This document shows, piece by piece, positions 45,461-54,253 of a DNA stretch of 64,000 nt. The translations under genes and the position numbers were made by a program. Every line of letters begins with the position of its first letter. The first letter of the stretch is position 1. Below the pieces are notes generated by a model, which did not search any database, was not told where the DNA came from, and saw nothing but the letters and a program-made list of their open reading frames with translations. This stretch comes from Sporosarcina ureae (GTDB taxonomy: Bacteria; Bacillota; Bacilli; Bacillales_A; Planococcaceae), in NCBI RefSeq assembly GCF_002109325.1, contig NZ_CP015348.1, positions 1,522,501 to 1,586,500 of the forward strand, in the 5' to 3' direction.

Positions 45461-45531
45461 CCAGGGGGTAATTCACCGCGTCCGCTCCGAAGCGCAAACC
45501 CCCTACGCTATCACATCGCCAGCCTATCCGC
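45461..45531 (-). repeat. Dispersed repeat family 2, copy iii
   Basis: Read on the minus strand, GGATAGGCTGGCGATGTGAT leads into GGGGGTTTGCGCTTCGGAGC and GGACGCG, closely like the core of the palindrome at 11498-11588. GGGGGT and ACCCCC close a hairpin. It abuts copy C. Confidence 0.6.
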
Positions 45532-45560
45532 AGCACTTTTCCTACCAATTCCAAACGTAA

Positions 45561-45608
45561 AAAAGCTGTCCAAATAAGTCATTAAAGCCCTGACATTTTG
45601 GACAGCAC
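45561..45608 (-). terminator. Terminator of murB
   Basis: GCTGTCCAAAATGTCA pairs with TGACTTATTTGGACAGC, and six T residues follow on the minus strand. Confidence 0.85.
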
Positions 45609-45620
45609 GTGCACCTCTTA

Positions 45621-46541
45621 TTATTCCGGAAGCTCTTCCCCGACGATCTTCACTTCCATCTCTAGATCAATCCCGAAATTCTTCTTCACTTCCGCTTTCA
45701 CCATCTCAATCGTACGAATATAATCTGACGCCGTAGCATCCTTCTTGTTCACGATGAATCCCGCATGCTTAGTAGACACTTCCGCTCCACCAAACCCTTT
45801 ACCTTGCAATCCACTATCCTGGATCAACTTTCCGGCGAAGTAGCCCGGTGGTCGTTTAAACACACTACCCGCTGAAGGATATTCGAGAGGTTGCTTCGAC
45901 TCACGCTGGAACGTTAAGTCCGCCACCGCAGAATCGATATCGTCTTGCTCACCTTGAGCTAGTGCGAATTCTGCTGATAGAACATAATAGCCTTCTGTAG
46001 TAATGATACTTTTACGATACCCTAGTTCCAACTCGTCTTTTGAAAGCACAAAAATCTTTCCTGTGCTATCCATTACAGTTGCTTGAAGAATGATGTCTTT
46101 GATTTCCCCACCATATGCACCTGCGTTCATTGCCATGGCACCACCGATTGACCCTGGTATTCCACATGCAAACTCAAGACCCGTTAAGCAGGCTTTTGCT
46201 GCTTCTCTAGAGGCTTCAATTATGTCAGCACCAGCTTCCGCTATCATTCTATTACCTTCAATCTTTATATGATTAAAGTTCGCCATATACATGACAATTC
46301 CTCGTACACCGCCATCACGAACGACCATATTCGAACCGTTCCCCAGCAATAAAATCGGTATATTGTGATCGTAAGCATAGCTAACAACCGCTTGCACTTC
46401 TTCTATTGTGCCAGGCGCGGCAACGACATCCGCTTTACCGCCTAGGCGTGTTTTCGTATATTTGTTTAGTGGTTCATCAAGTAACAACCAACCGCTTTGT
46501 ATTTTCTTTTGAAGTTCTTCAAACCATCGATGTTTTGACAC
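45621..46541 (-). CDS. murB: UDP-N-acetylenolpyruvoylglucosamine reductase
   Basis: 306 residues. The FAD-binding domain has LLLGNGSNMVVRDGGVRG and FACGIPGSIGGAMAMNAGAY; the C-terminal domain has the catalytic serine segment YPSAGSVFKRPPG. It reduces UDP-GlcNAc-enolpyruvate to UDP-MurNAc in the cytoplasm. The start is GTG with only a weak ribosome binding site (AAAGGA at a long distance). It stands alone, ended by a terminator. Confidence 0.96.
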   Translation of the reverse strand: MSKHRWFEELQKKIQSGWLLLDEPLNKYTKTRLGGKADVVAAPGTIEEVQAVVSYAYDHNIPILLLGNGSNMVVRDGGVRGIVMYMANFNHIKIEGNRMIAEAGADIIEASREAAKACLTGLEFACGIPGSIGGAMAMNAGAYGGEIKDIILQATVMDSTGKIFVLSKDELELGYRKSIITTEGYYVLSAEFALAQGEQDDIDSAVADLTFQRESKQPLEYPSAGSVFKRPPGYFAGKLIQDSGLQGKGFGGAEVSTKHAGFIVNKKDATASDYIRTIEMVKAEVKKNFGIDLEMEVKIVGEELPE

Positions 46542-46707
46542 CTACATCAAGTCCTTTCAGTATACGTGTCTCCAATTTTACGGAAACAATCTTATCCATC
46601 TATTAGTATGCTTGCAATCGGCCTTTTTGACAAGGTATTTCATTTTGACTTTTGATGTTATTTCAATTACAGTTTAGCTAACTAAATATCCATAAGGAGG
46701 AGTGAAA

Positions 46708-47247
46708 GTGAATAGATGGAAAGTAGATCGCATAGCGTCCGCTGTCGGCTTTTCAGTTCCACATATGATGGTATCCACTGTAACGGGAACGTTTGAAGAG
46801 TTTTCAGGTGAATTACAAGGGAATATAGCAGATCTAACAAAGAGCAAGATTAGTTTTCAAGTAATTGTCCCTTCCATCCAGACCAAGAATAGAGACCGTG
46901 ATCTACATTTATGCTCGGAAGACTTTTTTGATGCACAAATCTTTCCACAAATGACTTTCACTTCTCGCTCCATTTATAACGACATAGACGGCAAGTATCA
47001 AATGTCGGGCGATCTCACTGTTAAAAACACCACGAAGCGAGCAGTATTCTGTATCACTCCCAAAGAAGTCACCATATTCGGCGCCACTTATCTTGTCGAG
47101 GGTGAAATCAAAAGAAAAGACTTCGGTTTAATGTGGAATCGCGCAATCGAAGCTGGTGGTGTCATGGTCGGCGATGTAATTGATATTCGAATGACGATTG
47201 TAGTTTCTAAAGATGAAGAAAATATAAAACAGCAGCAACCTGAATAG
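46708..47247 (+). CDS. YceI-like lipid-binding family protein
   Basis: 179 residues from GTG 46708, seven bases after GGAGG; the GTG at 46702 overlaps that site. The lipocalin-like YceI fold shows RIASAVGFSVPHMMVSTVTG, LHLCSEDFFDAQIFPQMTFT and MSGDLTVKNTTKRAVF. Members bind isoprenoid or fatty chains. There is no signal peptide, so this one is cytoplasmic. The ligand is unknown. Confidence 0.9.
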   Translation: MNRWKVDRIASAVGFSVPHMMVSTVTGTFEEFSGELQGNIADLTKSKISFQVIVPSIQTKNRDRDLHLCSEDFFDAQIFPQMTFTSRSIYNDIDGKYQMSGDLTVKNTTKRAVFCITPKEVTIFGATYLVEGEIKRKDFGLMWNRAIEAGGVMVGDVIDIRMTIVVSKDEENIKQQQPE

Positions 47248-47257
47248 GTCACTGCCT

Positions 47258-47311
47258 TAAAAGCTTGAAGACAACTCGAGAGTTTTTCTGAGTATATCTT
47301 CAAGCTTTTCT
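47258..47311 (+). terminator. Terminator of the YceI-like gene
   Basis: AAAAGCTTGAAGA and TCTTCAAGCTTTT form a 13-bp stem with a long loop, followed by further T residues. Confidence 0.75.
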
Positions 47312-47425
47312 TTCATTATAGTGTGGATTCACTGCCTTAGGACAAGGTGCTAGTTAATCGTAAATGAAATGCGTCCACCAAGAGTGTAAACTATACCCTT
47401 TTAGCTCTTCTGTCTTCCAAGAAGG

Positions 47426-48136
47426 TTAGATATCACAAGAATCGTCGTCACATTGACCGCCGTTATCAGTGCCTAGTACTTGTAACGTTGGTTTCGTAAT
47501 GCCTTCTTCTTCCGCAATCTTTTCTAACGCTTCGACAAATGCTTCTGTGGGCTGTGCACCGCTTATAGCATACTTCCTATTAATAACAAAGAACGGTACG
47601 CCTTTAACTCCAACTTCCTGCGCTTCGTCAATATCGCGTTTCACTTCGTTAGAGAAGTCATTACTATGAAGCATCGCCTTGGTTTTCTCTGCATCCAATC
47701 CAGCTTCCGTCGCGATCGCTACGAGTACTTGCTCCGTATCGATGCTCTCCCCTTCCACGAAGTAACTATGCATTAGCTGCTCTGTTACTTCCTTCTCGAG
47801 TCCGTGTTTTTCTGCGAATTTCGCAAGGCGATGTGCATCAAATGTATTGGATGTTTTCATTTTATCCACTTGATACTGAAGATCCACTGTTTTTGCTTGC
47901 TCTTCGATATTCTTCATCATATTTTCTGCTTCTTGTTTACTAACATTAAATTTAATAGCTAATCCATCCAATAATGATTGGCCAGAATCAATTGGTGTAC
48001 TTGGATCCAATTGATACGCCTTGAATATGACCTCCGCTTTTTCGTCAAGTCCAGACTGTTTCAAGGCATGTTCCAAACGTCTTTTACCAATATAGCAAAA
48101 TGGACAAACATAATCTGACCATACTTCAATTTTCAT
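47426..48136 (-). CDS. DsbA-family FrnE-like oxidoreductase (YwbO-like)
   Basis: 236 residues. The thioredoxin fold with inserted helical domain starts MKIEVWSDYVCPFCYIGKRR, with the redox pair C11/C14. The later GVKGVPFFVINRKYAISGAQ is the cis-proline loop. Two extra cysteines in CDDDSC close the C-terminus. There is no signal peptide, so it acts in the cytoplasm, probably in thiol or oxidative stress handling. Confidence 0.93.
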   Translation of the reverse strand: MKIEVWSDYVCPFCYIGKRRLEHALKQSGLDEKAEVIFKAYQLDPSTPIDSGQSLLDGLAIKFNVSKQEAENMMKNIEEQAKTVDLQYQVDKMKTSNTFDAHRLAKFAEKHGLEKEVTEQLMHSYFVEGESIDTEQVLVAIATEAGLDAEKTKAMLHSNDFSNEVKRDIDEAQEVGVKGVPFFVINRKYAISGAQPTEAFVEALEKIAEEEGITKPTLQVLGTDNGGQCDDDSCDI

Positions 48137-48235
48137 TTTTTTGCCCCACCTTTCTATCTTCTATTTTAGATTCAAGTAAAGTTGGCAACAATGTTAATGC
48201 TTACGTTATGTAAATTTATAGAATGAGGTGTCCAA

Positions 48236-49615
48236 ATGAATGAATCATTATGGCTTGCTACTGCTTATCCGAAGTCTAGTTATCCAACAGTAGAAGATGA
48301 TTTAACATGTGAAGTGTTGATCATCGGAGGTGGTTTAAGTGGAATAGCGAATGCTTACTTTTTAGCTAAACAAGGAAAAGATGTGGTGTTGCTAGAGAAG
48401 AACAGCTTGCTGCACGGTGCAACAGGAAATTCTACAGGTAAATTAACCGCCCAACACGATTTGGTGTATGCGGATATGATTGAACAGTTTGATGTAGATA
48501 GTGCTAAACAATATTTCAATGTAAATGAACAAGCTCTTGATTTCGCACGATCCATTTCTGAAGCGGACCAATTGCAAGTTGCCCATTCAGCACTTTATTC
48601 TCAATCGGCTGAGGGTACAGAACGATTACTTGCGGAAAAAAAGGCTTACGAAGCGATCGGAATTCCATTTGTTCTTGCAGGAAGCGCATCCTACTTGCCA
48701 TTTGAAACTGCTCATACATTACTAGTCGAAGACGAAGCACAAATACATCCCGTTCGTTTCGGGCAACAATTAGCGCAACTTGCTGTGAAAGAAGGCGCAC
48801 GAATATTTGAACATGCACAAGTCGCTGCTTTAGATACCGATCGTCATTTCGTCAAGCTCTCTTCATCTAAAATAGTCGGTTACCGTCAGCTTGTCATCTG
48901 CTCTCATTATCCTATTGAAGCTCTAGAAGGGATGCAAATTCTCAAACTGGATGTGGAGCGATCCTATATCGCTGCGGCAAAGACCGAAACACCATTTGAC
49001 CATCAATATATATCAGTGGACGAGCCGAAACGCTCCATACGAACCGCTACGATTGATGATCAATCCTATTTATTGCTATGTGCGCAATCACATCCTGCCG
49101 GTTCAGAAAAAGAAACACAGTTACATTATGATAGCTTGACCGAGGATATAAAAACGACTTTGGGACATCCTGATATTGTCTACAAATGGTCGGCACAGGA
49201 TCCGTCTACACCTGATTTAGTACCTTATGCAGGAGCCATTTCAACTTCTTCTCCAGACGTTTATATTAGTACGGGCTATCGGAAATGGGGACTATCCAAC
49301 TCTTTGGCGTGTGCAGAAATCATCTCGGATGCAATTGTCGGACGATCGAATGCCGCAAGTGAATTGTTTTCTCCAGGCAGAACAGATTTTGGTTCATTAT
49401 TCAATCGCGCTTTATTATTAGGTGGCCGTACAGTAAAAGAATTTGCCGGTGGACATATCGCTCGAACCGACTCTCCAATCTGTACGCATATGGGTTGCCG
49501 CACTCGCTGGAATAAAGGAGATCAAACATGGGACTGTCCTTGTCACGGTTCCCGGTTCCGTGCAGATGGAACCGTATTAGAAGGGCCAGCCACCCAGCCT
49601 CTCGATTTAGGATAA
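48236..49615 (+). CDS. FAD-dependent oxidoreductase with C-terminal Rieske [2Fe-2S] domain (YhfW-like)
   Basis: 459 residues. The dinucleotide motif VLIIGGGLSGIANAYFLAKQ opens a DAO-type FAD domain. A Rieske domain at about 405-459 supplies CTHMGC and CPCHGSRF, giving two Cys and two His ligands. Similar to YhfW of Bacillus, whose substrate is unknown. GAGGTG precedes the ATG. It is divergent from the FrnE-like gene, which suggests a shared redox theme, but that is inference. Confidence 0.9.
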   Translation: MNESLWLATAYPKSSYPTVEDDLTCEVLIIGGGLSGIANAYFLAKQGKDVVLLEKNSLLHGATGNSTGKLTAQHDLVYADMIEQFDVDSAKQYFNVNEQALDFARSISEADQLQVAHSALYSQSAEGTERLLAEKKAYEAIGIPFVLAGSASYLPFETAHTLLVEDEAQIHPVRFGQQLAQLAVKEGARIFEHAQVAALDTDRHFVKLSSSKIVGYRQLVICSHYPIEALEGMQILKLDVERSYIAAAKTETPFDHQYISVDEPKRSIRTATIDDQSYLLLCAQSHPAGSEKETQLHYDSLTEDIKTTLGHPDIVYKWSAQDPSTPDLVPYAGAISTSSPDVYISTGYRKWGLSNSLACAEIISDAIVGRSNAASELFSPGRTDFGSLFNRALLLGGRTVKEFAGGHIARTDSPICTHMGCRTRWNKGDQTWDCPCHGSRFRADGTVLEGPATQPLDLG

Positions 49616-49616
49616 A

Positions 49617-49661
49617 AAAACTGTCACAGAAATCGTTTTACCGATTCTCTGTGACAGTTTA
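49617..49661. terminator. Bidirectional terminator
   Basis: AAACTGTCACAGAAATCG and CGATTCTCTGTGACAGTTT pair around the centre, flanked by A and T tracts, between convergent genes. Confidence 0.9.
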
Positions 49662-49665
49662 CTAA

Positions 49666-50592
49666 TTATGAAAGTGCTTCAGTCAATACAGGAACAATTT
49701 GTTTCTTGCGTGAAACGATTCCTCTCAACAATGCAGAATTATTATTGAAATCTACATTAAACGCAGATCCTGCACGTTCCGCTTCTTTTCCAAGCGCAAT
49801 GATAACCGAGTCACTATTAATGATGTCAGTCACAACAAATAGGAATAAATCCAATCCCTTTTGTTCGATCACTTCATTTAATACAACTTCTAGTTCATCT
49901 TGGCGCCCAAGGATATCTTGCAAGTCCACTGCGTTTACTTGTGCGATTTCCATTTTCACATCGCCGAAAATAAATTCTTTCGCATCTAAGTTAGCCAATT
50001 CTCTTACAGGCACTGAACTCAAGTCCGCCCCTGCTTTTAACATGTCTAAACCATACACAGCCGCATCTACTTCTGCAATAGCGGCAAGCTCTTCAGCTGC
50101 TGCCTGGTCTTGCGGTGTGAACGTTGGTGATTTGAACAGCAATGAATCCGACACGATTGCGGATAGCATTAAACCAGCAATATTTTTCGGTATTTCAACG
50201 CCATGTTCTTTGAATAATTTATTCAAAATCGTTGCTGTACAGCCTACTGGTTCCGCACGGTAATATAGCGGATCATTTGTCTGGAAGTTCGCAATACGGT
50301 GATGGTCGATCACTTCCAACACTTGTACATCATCCAAGTCATCCACACTTTGCTGCTTTTCATTGTGGTCGACTAAGATGACTTGGGATGTTTCAGTTGC
50401 CGCTTTTTCAATTAGACGTGGGGCTTCAAAGCCGAAAGTTTCAAGAGCGTATGCTGTTTCTTTCGTGATATTCCCTAGACGTACAGCTTCCGCATCCACA
50501 CCAATTTGTTGTTTGAGATATGCATACGTAATCGCAGATGCGATAGAATCCGTATCCGGGTTTTTATGTCCAATAACCAAAACTTTTGACAT
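49666..50592 (-). CDS. ppaC: Manganese-dependent inorganic pyrophosphatase (family II)
   Basis: 308 residues. DHH-superfamily motifs are [30 protein letters not shown] and [11 protein letters not shown]. The C-terminal DHHA2 domain ends in the substrate loop with [12 protein letters not shown]. It hydrolyses pyrophosphate and pulls biosynthetic reactions forward. AGGAGG precedes the ATG. Confidence 0.97.
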   Translation of the reverse strand: MSKVLVIGHKNPDTDSIASAITYAYLKQQIGVDAEAVRLGNITKETAYALETFGFEAPRLIEKAATETSQVILVDHNEKQQSVDDLDDVQVLEVIDHHRIANFQTNDPLYYRAEPVGCTATILNKLFKEHGVEIPKNIAGLMLSAIVSDSLLFKSPTFTPQDQAAAEELAAIAEVDAAVYGLDMLKAGADLSSVPVRELANLDAKEFIFGDVKMEIAQVNAVDLQDILGRQDELEVVLNEVIEQKGLDLFLFVVTDIINSDSVIIALGKEAERAGSAFNVDFNNNSALLRGIVSRKKQIVPVLTEALS

Positions 50593-50636
50593 TTTTTAAT
50601 TCCTCCTATTTCACTATGTTTACTAACTATATTCTA

Positions 50637-51092
50637 TCACACTAATTCTGATTGACTAGTGGGAAATAGTAAAGATTGTATTTCATCTTTATTATGAAGG
50701 AAGTCTGCAATCGTATAACGGTCGAGTACGGCAAAATAAGCTTGGAGTGCTTCATATAACACACCCCGCAACTGGCAGGCCTGAGACAACACGCACATGT
50801 TTTTATTTGGATCAAAACATTCGACTAAATGAAAGTCGTCTTCTGTTTTACGAACTAATTCTCCTACATTGATACTAATCGGTTCTACACTGAGACGGAT
50901 TCCGCCACCACGACCGCGAATAGTTTCGATCAGTTCCAGCTTCCCTAATTCATGGACTATTTTGGTGAGGTGATTTTTTGAGATCTGATAAGCATCCGAT
51001 ATTTCTTGAACAGTGGATAATTCACCCGGTTTCTTAGTAGCTAAAAAAATCAGAACACGCAGCGAATAATCTGTATACATTGTCAAACGCAT
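50637..51092 (-). CDS. nsrR: NsrR, nitric-oxide-sensing Rrf2-family repressor
   Basis: 151 residues. The winged helix is ELSTVQEISDAYQISKNHLT with KIVHELGKLELIETIRGRGGG. The iron-sulfur cysteines C92, C100 and C106 have the same spacing as in Bacillus subtilis NsrR. NO destroys the [4Fe-4S] cluster and releases hmp from repression. It is divergent from hmp, its classic target. A TATAAT lies about 27 bases upstream of its ATG. Confidence 0.96.
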   Translation of the reverse strand: MRLTMYTDYSLRVLIFLATKKPGELSTVQEISDAYQISKNHLTKIVHELGKLELIETIRGRGGGIRLSVEPISINVGELVRKTEDDFHLVECFDPNKNMCVLSQACQLRGVLYEALQAYFAVLDRYTIADFLHNKDEIQSLLFPTSQSELV

Positions 51093-51198
51093 AATATCAC
51101 CACTTTCTGCTCTCCCTTCATTATAGCATTTCCGATTGGAAAATCATCGATTTACGCTGGTGGTTATAAGTGGAAGCGTGGCTACTTTTTGAATAGAA

Positions 51199-51214
51199 TG
51201 TGACAACCTTCACA
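51199..51214 (+). promoter_or_regulatory. Fnr/Crp-type box upstream of hmp
   Basis: TGTGACAACCTTCACA is a perfect TGTGA-N6-TCACA palindrome in the nsrR-hmp gap, the recognition form of Fnr in Bacillus. Confidence 0.65.
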
Positions 51215-51228
51215 TTTTCTTTTTAAAC

Positions 51229-51269
51229 ATGTATTTAACATATAGCTTTTAAAACATAAATGATTTATG
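51229..51269 (+). promoter_or_regulatory. Two AT-rich dyads, candidate NsrR operators of hmp
   Basis: ATGTATTTAACATAT (51229-51243) and the perfect palindrome CATAAATGATTTATG (51255-51269) lie between the Fnr-type box and the hmp start. The second overlaps a likely -10 (TATGAT, 51266-51271). Both resemble NsrR sites of Bacillus. Confidence 0.7.
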
Positions 51270-51306
51270 ATAGAGATATCAAATACGGAGAGGTTGTGCA
51301 TTATAA

Positions 51307-52494
51307 ATGTTAGATCAAAAAACTATCGACGTTATCAAATCCACAGTACCAGTACTAGAGGAACACGGAACAGCTATTACTACAGCGTTTTACAAAAATA
51401 TGTTTGTGGCTCATCCCGAATTACTAGATATATTCAACCATGCTAATCAGTCTCAAGGACGTCAGCAGACAGCTCTTGCAAACACAGTATACGCAGCAGC
51501 GCAACATATCGATAACCTAGAAGCAATTCTACCGGTTGTTGTACAAATCGCTCACAAGCACGTATCACTTGGAATCTTGCCGGAACATTATCCAATTGTC
51601 GGAGAGTATCTATTAAAAGCCATTAAAGAAGTACTTGGCGATGCAGCGACTCCTGAAATTATGGATGCATGGGAAGCCGCTTACGGTGTAATCGCTGGCG
51701 CATTCATCGGTGTAGAAAAAGATATGTACGAGAATACAAAAAAAGCTGACGGTGGATGGGAATTATTTAAAGACTTCGAAATCGTCGACAAAGTAGAAGA
51801 AAGTGATGTCATTACTTCATTTTACTTAAAGCCTGTTGACGGTAAAAAACTACCATACTATTTACCAGGACAATACATTACAATCCGCATGGAAATCCCA
51901 GGCGCGAAAAACATTGTTAACCGTCAATATAGTTTGTCTCAAAAATCAAATGATGAGACTTTCCGTATCTCGGTTAAACGTGAAGATACATTATCACCAA
52001 ACGGCGTAGTATCTTGCTACTTGCATGAAAATGCAAGCGTTGGCGACATTGTTGAAGTCAGTGCACCAGCAGGTGATTTCTTCTTGGATCCAACAGGTAC
52101 AGCACCTGTTACATTAATCAGTGGCGGTGTAGGTATTACACCTATGAAAGCTATGTATTCAACGATTGCAGACTTGTCTCCTGAACGTGAAGTAGCATTC
52201 TTGCATTCTGCACGTACACGCAGCCAACAAGCATTTGCGAATAAACTAGAGCAATTAAATGCAAAATTGCCAAACTCTACGTACAAAGCTCTTTATTCAG
52301 AAGAGGGAGACGGCATGTTCACTCGTAAGTTCCTTGAAGAAAACGTCATTGCAGGCAGTGATGTCTATGTATGTGGACCTACTGGCTTCATGGAGTTCGT
52401 TCTTCAGCAGCTTTATGCAATGGGTGTACCAGAAGAGAAAATCCACTTCGAGTTCTTCGGTCCAGCTGTAGCACTTCAATTACAATCAGTATAA
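51307..52494 (+). CDS. hmp: Flavohemoglobin, nitric oxide dioxygenase
   Basis: 395 residues. The globin domain (1-140) has distal Y29 and proximal H85 (AHKHVSLG). The FAD domain has [13 protein letters not shown], and the NAD domain has [14 protein letters not shown] and [12 protein letters not shown]. It turns NO and O2 into nitrate with NAD(P)H. Regulation is probably by divergent NsrR and by an Fnr-type activator. A GGAGAGG site precedes the ATG, and a strong terminator follows. Confidence 0.97.
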   Translation: MLDQKTIDVIKSTVPVLEEHGTAITTAFYKNMFVAHPELLDIFNHANQSQGRQQTALANTVYAAAQHIDNLEAILPVVVQIAHKHVSLGILPEHYPIVGEYLLKAIKEVLGDAATPEIMDAWEAAYGVIAGAFIGVEKDMYENTKKADGGWELFKDFEIVDKVEESDVITSFYLKPVDGKKLPYYLPGQYITIRMEIPGAKNIVNRQYSLSQKSNDETFRISVKREDTLSPNGVVSCYLHENASVGDIVEVSAPAGDFFLDPTGTAPVTLISGGVGITPMKAMYSTIADLSPEREVAFLHSARTRSQQAFANKLEQLNAKLPNSTYKALYSEEGDGMFTRKFLEENVIAGSDVYVCGPTGFMEFVLQQLYAMGVPEEKIHFEFFGPAVALQLQSV

Positions 52495-52498
52495 GCAC

Positions 52499-52536
52499 AA
52501 AATACCCTCGTGAATCAATTCACGAGGGTATTTTTT
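52499..52536. terminator. Bidirectional terminator between hmp and the YkvI-like gene
   Basis: AAAATACCCTCGTGAA and TTCACGAGGGTATTTT form a perfect 16-bp stem with a TCAA loop and a T tail. Confidence 0.92.
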
Positions 52537-53584
52537 ATATTTTATTCGGCATACGGAATGAAGCCATGATGAGTGCTGCTACTAAAAACAAACCCAAATA
52601 GCCAACAACTGGATATAGCGTACTGACCAATTTAGTAAATCCAAAGAAGCTAAGTACATAGCCAATTACTAGTGATAATGCTACAAACACTTTAAACTTT
52701 AGCGTGCCACTTTTGATGAACCGAGCACCAAATGCATAGAACATGCTAACTGCTGTATTGAATATCATGCCGTACAAAATACATGCCATGAAAATAGCAA
52801 AGATCGGTGAAATATTATTAATAACCGCAAGCATCGGCAATTCTGCCCCTGCTACGCTCTCTACTTGCGAGAAGATCGCCAAGTGACTTAACAGAATTAA
52901 AATACCCAATCCCAAGCCACCTGCAAATCCTCCCCATGCTGCTGTTTTTTCATTTTTCTCCGCACTCCCCATGACAATCGCCATCGGTGCACCTAGCGCA
53001 ATATTAAACGATACATAATTAATTGCAGATATAAACCAGTTAGGCAATGTTGTGGGCAAGGCTTTTGCAATAGGGTCAAGAACAGCGAACGTTGTATCCA
53101 TCGTGACGATACTATAAACAGATACAGCGACTACCGCAATAATTAAAAACGGCGTGACACTGCCGATTATCGCAACTACCTTATCTACGTTTAATAATAC
53201 CGTCAAGAACACTAATACTATCATTAGTAAACTACCTACATACGTCGGCAAGCCGAATTGCTGGTGTAAATTGGCGCCTGCACCTGCAAGCATCACCACT
53301 CCAACGCCAAATAGCGTGAAGATAATAATGCCATCCACGATGACGCCTAGATAACGTCCGCTGATTTTGTAGATTACGTCTTTATGCGATGGTGTCTGCA
53401 TTCTACTTCCAAGACGCGTTAATGTCATTCCTAAATACGCGAACAGGGCCGTACAAATTACTGCGCCAATCATGCCTAAATAGCCGAAGCTCGTAAAATA
53501 CGTCATGATTTCATTGCCAGAAGCAAATCCTGCTCCTACAACGATTCCAATAAAAGCACTGCCCATTTTTAATAATTTCTTCAT
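52535..53584 (-). CDS. YkvI-like membrane protein of the LeuT-fold amino-acid transporter superfamily
   Basis: 349 residues, about ten membrane helices. The broken first helix IGIVVGAGFASGNEIMTYFT is the family hallmark. Related YkvI proteins are uncharacterised; a sodium- or proton-coupled uptake role is inferred from the fold. No operon partner is seen. Confidence 0.8.
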   Translation of the reverse strand: MKKLLKMGSAFIGIVVGAGFASGNEIMTYFTSFGYLGMIGAVICTALFAYLGMTLTRLGSRMQTPSHKDVIYKISGRYLGVIVDGIIIFTLFGVGVVMLAGAGANLHQQFGLPTYVGSLLMIVLVFLTVLLNVDKVVAIIGSVTPFLIIAVVAVSVYSIVTMDTTFAVLDPIAKALPTTLPNWFISAINYVSFNIALGAPMAIVMGSAEKNEKTAAWGGFAGGLGLGILILLSHLAIFSQVESVAGAELPMLAVINNISPIFAIFMACILYGMIFNTAVSMFYAFGARFIKSGTLKFKVFVALSLVIGYVLSFFGFTKLVSTLYPVVGYLGLFLVAALIMASFRMPNKI

Positions 53585-53635
53585 GATTTCCCCTATTCTT
53601 CTCTGTAGCTAGATACATCTAAAATGTTCGTTAGC

Positions 53636-54232
53636 CTATTTTCTATATTTCGAGACGAACGGATTGTCTTTTTCGTAAAAACGCCAAGGATAATGTACAG
53701 CTTCTCCTGTATTCCCAATCCCTACTCGTGGCCCGGCTTCTATCTCGCCTTGAGGTAAGCCCTCTGCGATATAGAGAGGCTTTTGCGTCCAATGATGCCC
53801 ATAGTATGACATCGTCACTCCAAGCGCCTTGGAAAGCTTGCCTGGCCCATTCGTAAGATCCGTCACTTTCTTAATGTGTATGCCGCGCCTTGCCTGCATA
53901 TGACTTACTCCCTCTATCGGCTCACCCGCACGTAATAAGACCGCATGAGGTGTACCTTCTTGTGCGCTCACGACATTCATCAGTACATGGGTGTGCATCT
54001 GATATGTATAGACGGATCCCGGCTCTCCGAACATCACTTCCGTACGTTTCGTTCTACGGTTACCGTAACTATGTGCAGCACGGTCTTCGGCCCCATGATA
54101 CGCTTCTGTTTCCACAATCCTGACTACTGATAGTCCTTCGGGTTGTTCATGGACAATATATTGGCCGACTAAATTGCGAGCAAGCTCTAAGACAGGAGCA
54201 TCAAAGAACGATGGATCTATCGGTTCATACAT
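53636..54232 (-). CDS. DNA-3-methyladenine glycosylase (AAG/MPG type)
   Basis: 198 residues from ATG 54232 (AAAGGAG eight bases upstream). Family motifs are RIVETEAYHGAEDRAAHSYG, with the catalytic glutamate, TEVMFGEPGSVYTYQ and LTNGPGKLSKALGV. It removes alkylated purines from DNA. It follows the ABC exporter by 21 bases on the same strand. Confidence 0.95.
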   Translation of the reverse strand: MYEPIDPSFFDAPVLELARNLVGQYIVHEQPEGLSVVRIVETEAYHGAEDRAAHSYGNRRTKRTEVMFGEPGSVYTYQMHTHVLMNVVSAQEGTPHAVLLRAGEPIEGVSHMQARRGIHIKKVTDLTNGPGKLSKALGVTMSYYGHHWTQKPLYIAEGLPQGEIEAGPRVGIGNTGEAVHYPWRFYEKDNPFVSKYRK

Positions 54233-54253
54233 ACTATCTTCTCCTTTCACTTC

